Below are positions 61,053 to 64,000 of a stretch of 64,000 nt of DNA, in pieces. The position numbers were made by a program, and so were the translations under genes. The stretch's first letter is position 1. Every line of letters starts with the position of its first letter. The stretch comes from Streptomyces sp. NBC_00193 (GTDB taxonomy: Bacteria > Actinomycetota > Actinomycetes > Streptomycetales > Streptomycetaceae). The notes below the pieces were generated by a model that searched no databases, was not told where the DNA came from, and worked only from the letters and a program-made list of their open reading frames with translations. Location of the stretch: contig NZ_JAPEMM010000002.1 of the NCBI RefSeq assembly GCF_026342735.1, forward strand, positions 310,001 to 374,000, written 5' to 3'.

Positions 61053-61964
61053 ATGCGCACTCTCGCCATCGCCGCCCTCCAGACCACGCCCGTGGCCCAC
61101 GACCTCGAAGCGAGCTGGCAGCGCTTCAGCGACCAGGTCCGCGCCACGCACGCGCTCTTCCCCCACGTCCAGCTCGTCGTCGCCCCCGAGCTCCTGCTCG
61201 CCGCCGAGGGCCCGCTGCTGCTCCCCGCCCCCGACGACTGGATGGAGCGGGCCGCCGTCACGATCCCCGGACCGCTCACCGACCGGATCTGCGCCCTTGC
61301 CAGGGAGACCGGGCTGTGGCTGGTCCCGGGCAGCCTCTACGAGCGCGCGGAGGACGGCCACGTCTACAACACGGCCGTAGCGGTCTCGCCCGAGGGCGAG
61401 ATCGTCGCCCGCTACCGCAAGGTCTTCCCCTGGCAGCCGTACGAAAAGGCCCGGCCCGGCCACGAGTTCACCGTGTTCGACCTCCCCGGCATCGGGCGGG
61501 CGGGCCTGGCCATCTGCTACGACGGATCCTTCCCCGAGACGGTCCGCCAACTCGCCTGGCTGGGAGCGGAGATCGTCATCCAGCCCACCCTGACACCCAC
61601 CCGGGACCGGGAGATGGAACTGGTCTGCGCCCGCGCCAACGCCTGGACCAACCAGGTCTACGTGGTCAACGTCAACGCCGCGGACCCCGCGGGGGTCGGC
61701 GCCAGCGCGATCGTCGACCCCGAGGGCACCGTCCGCCAGCAGGCCGGCCCCGGCGAGGAGGTGCTCGTCGACGTACTGGACCTCGACACCGTCACCCGGG
61801 TGCGCCGCTACGGCTCCACCGGTCTCAACCGGCCCTGGAACCAGCTCGCCCGGTACGGGGAATCGATCGCCCTCCCGATGTACGGCGGCGCGGCCTTCCG
61901 CACACCGCACTGGCTGGAGGAGGAGACGAAGGAGGAAGAGGGGGAGGAGAACCCCACCGCGTAG
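61053..61964 (+). CDS. Carbon-nitrogen hydrolase (nitrilase superfamily)
   Basis: The protein has 303 residues. The Glu-Lys-Cys triad is E46 (VVAPELL), K123 (RYRKVF) and C155 (AICYDGSFPE). The C-terminus is rich in Glu. It should hydrolyse an amide or similar C-N bond of the compound taken up by the upstream permease. ATG 61053 lies 8 bp after that gene's stop. Confidence 0.9.
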   Translation: MRTLAIAALQTTPVAHDLEASWQRFSDQVRATHALFPHVQLVVAPELLLAAEGPLLLPAPDDWMERAAVTIPGPLTDRICALARETGLWLVPGSLYERAEDGHVYNTAVAVSPEGEIVARYRKVFPWQPYEKARPGHEFTVFDLPGIGRAGLAICYDGSFPETVRQLAWLGAEIVIQPTLTPTRDREMELVCARANAWTNQVYVVNVNAADPAGVGASAIVDPEGTVRQQAGPGEEVLVDVLDLDTVTRVRRYGSTGLNRPWNQLARYGESIALPMYGGAAFRTPHWLEEETKEEEGEENPTA

Positions 61965-62064
61965 CCTCCCGGGGGCCGGAAACCCGGTCGACAGGCGGGC
62001 CCCGGCGCGGTGGGATGGCTCCGAACGCCCGCCGTCCGGAGCGGGCCGGGCACGGGAGCACTTC

Positions 62065-62946
62065 TTGGAGACCCGTCCGGTCATCGACGCGGCGCTGGTC
62101 AGGCGCCTGGTCGACGCACAGTTCCCGCAGTGGGCGGGGCTTCCCCTCAAGCTCCTCGATCCGGCCGGATCCGACCACGTGATCTACCGGCTGGGACGGG
62201 AACTGTCCGTCCGGCTCCCCCGCGGGCCCGGGGTCGCCGGGCAGGCCGCGAAGGAAGCCGAGTGGCTGCCGCGGCTCGCCCCGCACCTGCCGCTGGCCGT
62301 CCCGGTACCGGTGGCCCTGGGCAGACCCGGCTTCGGCTATCCGTGGCCGTGGTCGGTGTCCCGCTGGCTGGACGGTGAGGTGGCGACCGCCGGGGCGCTG
62401 GCCGACTCCCCTGCGGCCGCGGCCGCACTGGCCCGGTTCCTCACCGCCCTGCAGCGGTTCACGGCCCCGGACCTCCCGGCCGGTGCCGTCCCCGCGCACC
62501 TGACGGGCGCTCCGCGGGCCGACCGGGACCGTGCGACGCGGGCCGCCATCGCGGAGGTCTCCGGCGTGTTCGACGCGGTGGCCATGACCGCCCTGTGGGA
62601 AGCGGCTCTGGACGCCCCCGGCTGGGACCGGCCTCCGGTCTGGTTCCACGGGGACTTCCACACCGGCAACCTGCTGACCGTCGACGGCCGCCTCAGCGCG
62701 GTCATCGACTTCGGCGGGCTCGGCCTCGGCGCCCCGGCTCGCGACCTGACCATTGCCTTCACCCTGATGTCGGCCCCCAGCCGGGCCGTCTTCCGGGACG
62801 CCCTCGGCGTGGACGACGCCACCTGGCTGCGCGGTCGCGGCTGGGCCCTGGCGACCGGCCTGAACGCCTACACCTTCCACGCCGCGACCGACCCCCGCGT
62901 CGCCGCGCAGACCACCCGGCAGATCACCGAGGCGCTCATCGGCTGA
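62065..62946 (+). CDS. Aminoglycoside phosphotransferase-like kinase, TTG start
   Basis: The protein has 293 residues. The Brenner motif HGDFHTGNLL and the DFG-like IDFGGLG define the APH family. TTG 62065 is taken as the start because GGGAG lies 7 bp before it and no ATG or GTG fits the N-terminus. The family phosphorylates aminoglycosides, choline, homoserine or other hydroxyl compounds; the substrate cannot be read from the sequence. It converges on the ABC ATPase gene 12 bp away. Confidence 0.85.
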   Translation: METRPVIDAALVRRLVDAQFPQWAGLPLKLLDPAGSDHVIYRLGRELSVRLPRGPGVAGQAAKEAEWLPRLAPHLPLAVPVPVALGRPGFGYPWPWSVSRWLDGEVATAGALADSPAAAAALARFLTALQRFTAPDLPAGAVPAHLTGAPRADRDRATRAAIAEVSGVFDAVAMTALWEAALDAPGWDRPPVWFHGDFHTGNLLTVDGRLSAVIDFGGLGLGAPARDLTIAFTLMSAPSRAVFRDALGVDDATWLRGRGWALATGLNAYTFHAATDPRVAAQTTRQITEALIG

Positions 62947-62958
62947 TCCCTCCCTCCC

Positions 62959-63738
62959 TCACCACACCTTGGCGAGGAAGGCGCGGGTGCGGGGGTGCCG
63001 CGGGTCGTCCAGGACGGCCCCGGGCGGTCCCTGCTCCACGACGACCCCGTCGTCCATGAACACGACGGTGTCGGCGACCTCCCGGGCGAAGCCGAGCTCG
63101 TGGGTGACGACGAGCATGGTGGTACCGGTGCGGGCCAGGTCCTTGATGACGTCCAGGACCTCGCCGACCAGTTCCGGGTCCAGCGCCGAGGTCGGCTCGT
63201 CGAAGAGCAGCACCTTCGGTTCGAGCGCGAGCGCCCGGGCGATGACCACCCGCTGCTGCTGCCCTCCGGACAGCTGCCGCGGGTAGGCGTCCGCCTTGTC
63301 GCTCAGGCCCACGCGCTCCAGCAGCCTGCGGGCCGTCGCCTCGGCCGCCTCCCGCGGCCGGCGCAGCACGGAGACCGGAGCCTCGACGAGATTCTCCAGC
63401 ACGGTGAGGTGCGTGAAGAGGTTGAAGTCCTGGAAGACGAACCCGATGTGCGTGCGCTGTCTCAGCACCTCCCTCTCCTTGAGCTCGTACAGCTTGCCGC
63501 GGTGACCCCGGTAGCCGATGAGCTCGCCGTCGACGCTGATCCAGCCGCGGTCGACCTTCTCCAAGTGGTTGATGGTGCGCAGGAGGGTGGACTTCCCCGA
63601 GCCGGAGGGCCCCAGGATCACCGTGACCTCCCCGGCGCGGACCGTCAGATCAACCCCGCGCAGCACCTCCAGGGGTCCGAAGCTCTTGTGGACTGCGCGG
63701 ACCTCGACCATGACGGGTCCGGGCGCGGGCTCGCTCAC
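62959..63738 (-). CDS. Amino acid ABC transporter ATP-binding protein (GlnQ-like)
   Basis: The protein has 259 residues from GTG 63738, which overlaps the preceding stop (GTGA). Walker A is GPSGSGKST, the Q-loop FVFQDFNLF is typical of polar amino acid importers, the signature is LSGGQQQR and Walker B is VLLFDEP, followed by the switch histidine (VVTHE). It works with the substrate-binding protein encoded just upstream. The permease gene is not in the window. Confidence 0.92.
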   Translation of the reverse strand: MSEPAPGPVMVEVRAVHKSFGPLEVLRGVDLTVRAGEVTVILGPSGSGKSTLLRTINHLEKVDRGWISVDGELIGYRGHRGKLYELKEREVLRQRTHIGFVFQDFNLFTHLTVLENLVEAPVSVLRRPREAAEATARRLLERVGLSDKADAYPRQLSGGQQQRVVIARALALEPKVLLFDEPTSALDPELVGEVLDVIKDLARTGTTMLVVTHELGFAREVADTVVFMDDGVVVEQGPPGAVLDDPRHPRTRAFLAKVW

Positions 63739-64000
63739 GTGTGCTCGGCCGGGTTGATCTGCGAGGTGTCGATCGCGGAGGGCGTGGTGCCCCACTTCTT
63801 CAGGATCCGGGCGTACGTGCCGTCCTTGATCAGCTCGTTGACGGCGGCCTGGAAGGCGGGGGTCAACGGGGATCCCTTCTTGAAGGCGAAGCCGACGTCG
63901 AGGCGGTGGTACTCGCCGAGGAAGGTGGTCTGCGCGGCGGGCTGCGCGGCCTGATGGCGCAGGCCGTTGATCGTCGACATCACGACGTCGATCCGGCCCT
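63735..64000 (-). CDS. Amino acid ABC transporter substrate-binding protein (partial)
   Basis: About 88 codons at the C-terminal end, running off the right edge. GRIDVVMSTINGL and LDVGFAFKKGSPLT and the final ELIKDGTYARILKKWGTTPS are typical of family 3 (polar amino acid) solute-binding proteins. The signal peptide lies outside the window. Its stop overlaps the start of the ATPase gene, so the two are coupled. Confidence 0.85.
   Translation of the reverse strand, partial: GRIDVVMSTINGLRHQAAQPAAQTTFLGEYHRLDVGFAFKKGSPLTPAFQAAVNELIKDGTYARILKKWGTTPSAIDTSQINPAEHT

Overview
The window reads as chromosomal DNA of a Streptomyces-like actinomycete. Coding frames have very GC-rich third positions, GTG and TTG starts are common, many starts carry GGAGG-type ribosome sites, and several promoters place the -10 box 6-8 nt before a start codon, which suggests leaderless transcripts. 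The gene families also fit: an Asp23/AmaP/DUF6286 cluster, an ScfR-type remnant, ROK, DUF6924, DUF4232 and a WXG protein locus. No tRNA, rRNA, CRISPR array, prophage or intact insertion sequence was seen. Several genes are decayed or frameshifted.

Layout. 1-7.5 kb: partial 2'-5' RNA ligase-like gene, secreted M1 peptidase, a LysR/NAD-dehydrogenase divergon, a PlsC acyltransferase, DUF2809, a Ser/Thr kinase and a DUF4232 lipoprotein. 7.7-12 kb: a WXG-type secretion locus with a Gly/Ala-rich effector, then a DUF4394 secreted protein. 12.1-16.8 kb: an envelope-stress module with an ECF sigma factor, a probable zinc-motif anti-sigma that is itself Asp23-like, further Asp23/Gls24 proteins, small membrane proteins and a frameshifted AmaP. 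Two mirror-image copies of one ECF promoter separate its two arms. 17-24.6 kb: YcxB, a BtuF-like protein, ScfR and ECF-S remnants, a TetR/amidase pair, RidA, a PNPOx-like protein and membrane genes. 24.6-28.1 kb: an amino-acid permease, then a lysA-like and a pucR-like gene that have both lost their 5' ends at one junction. 28.2-31.9 kb: two small membrane proteins, a cysteine-synthase-like enzyme and a coupled MFS exporter.

32.6-35.9 kb: an AraC regulator, then a cyanate module (cynR divergent from carbonic anhydrase and cyanase) with a clear palindrome between the arms. 35.9-39.5 kb: an overlapping three-gene redox-signalling operon (receiver/thioredoxin-reductase-like fusion, cyclic-nucleotide-binding histidine kinase, UBP zinc finger). 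39.7-46 kb: a TOPRIM protein, hydrolases and a large secreted M9 collagenase. 46-49.6 kb: a large putative glycoside hydrolase opposite a ROK regulator. 50.3-55.2 kb: the most unusual locus, a cellulose-synthase-like glycosyltransferase followed by one 1008-residue protein that joins an acyltransferase-3 membrane domain, an SGNH esterase/acyltransferase domain and a GH16 glucanase domain, with two DasR-like sites upstream. 55.2-64 kb: DUF6924, a YedK/HMCES protein, a Gly-rich IPT/TIG surface protein, a TetR-controlled permease/amidohydrolase pair with two matching operators, an APH-like kinase and part of an amino-acid ABC importer.

The best candidates for undescribed biology are the acyltransferase-SGNH-GH16 fusion with its glycosyltransferase, and the ECF/Asp23 module in which the anti-sigma zinc motif is built into an Asp23-type protein.
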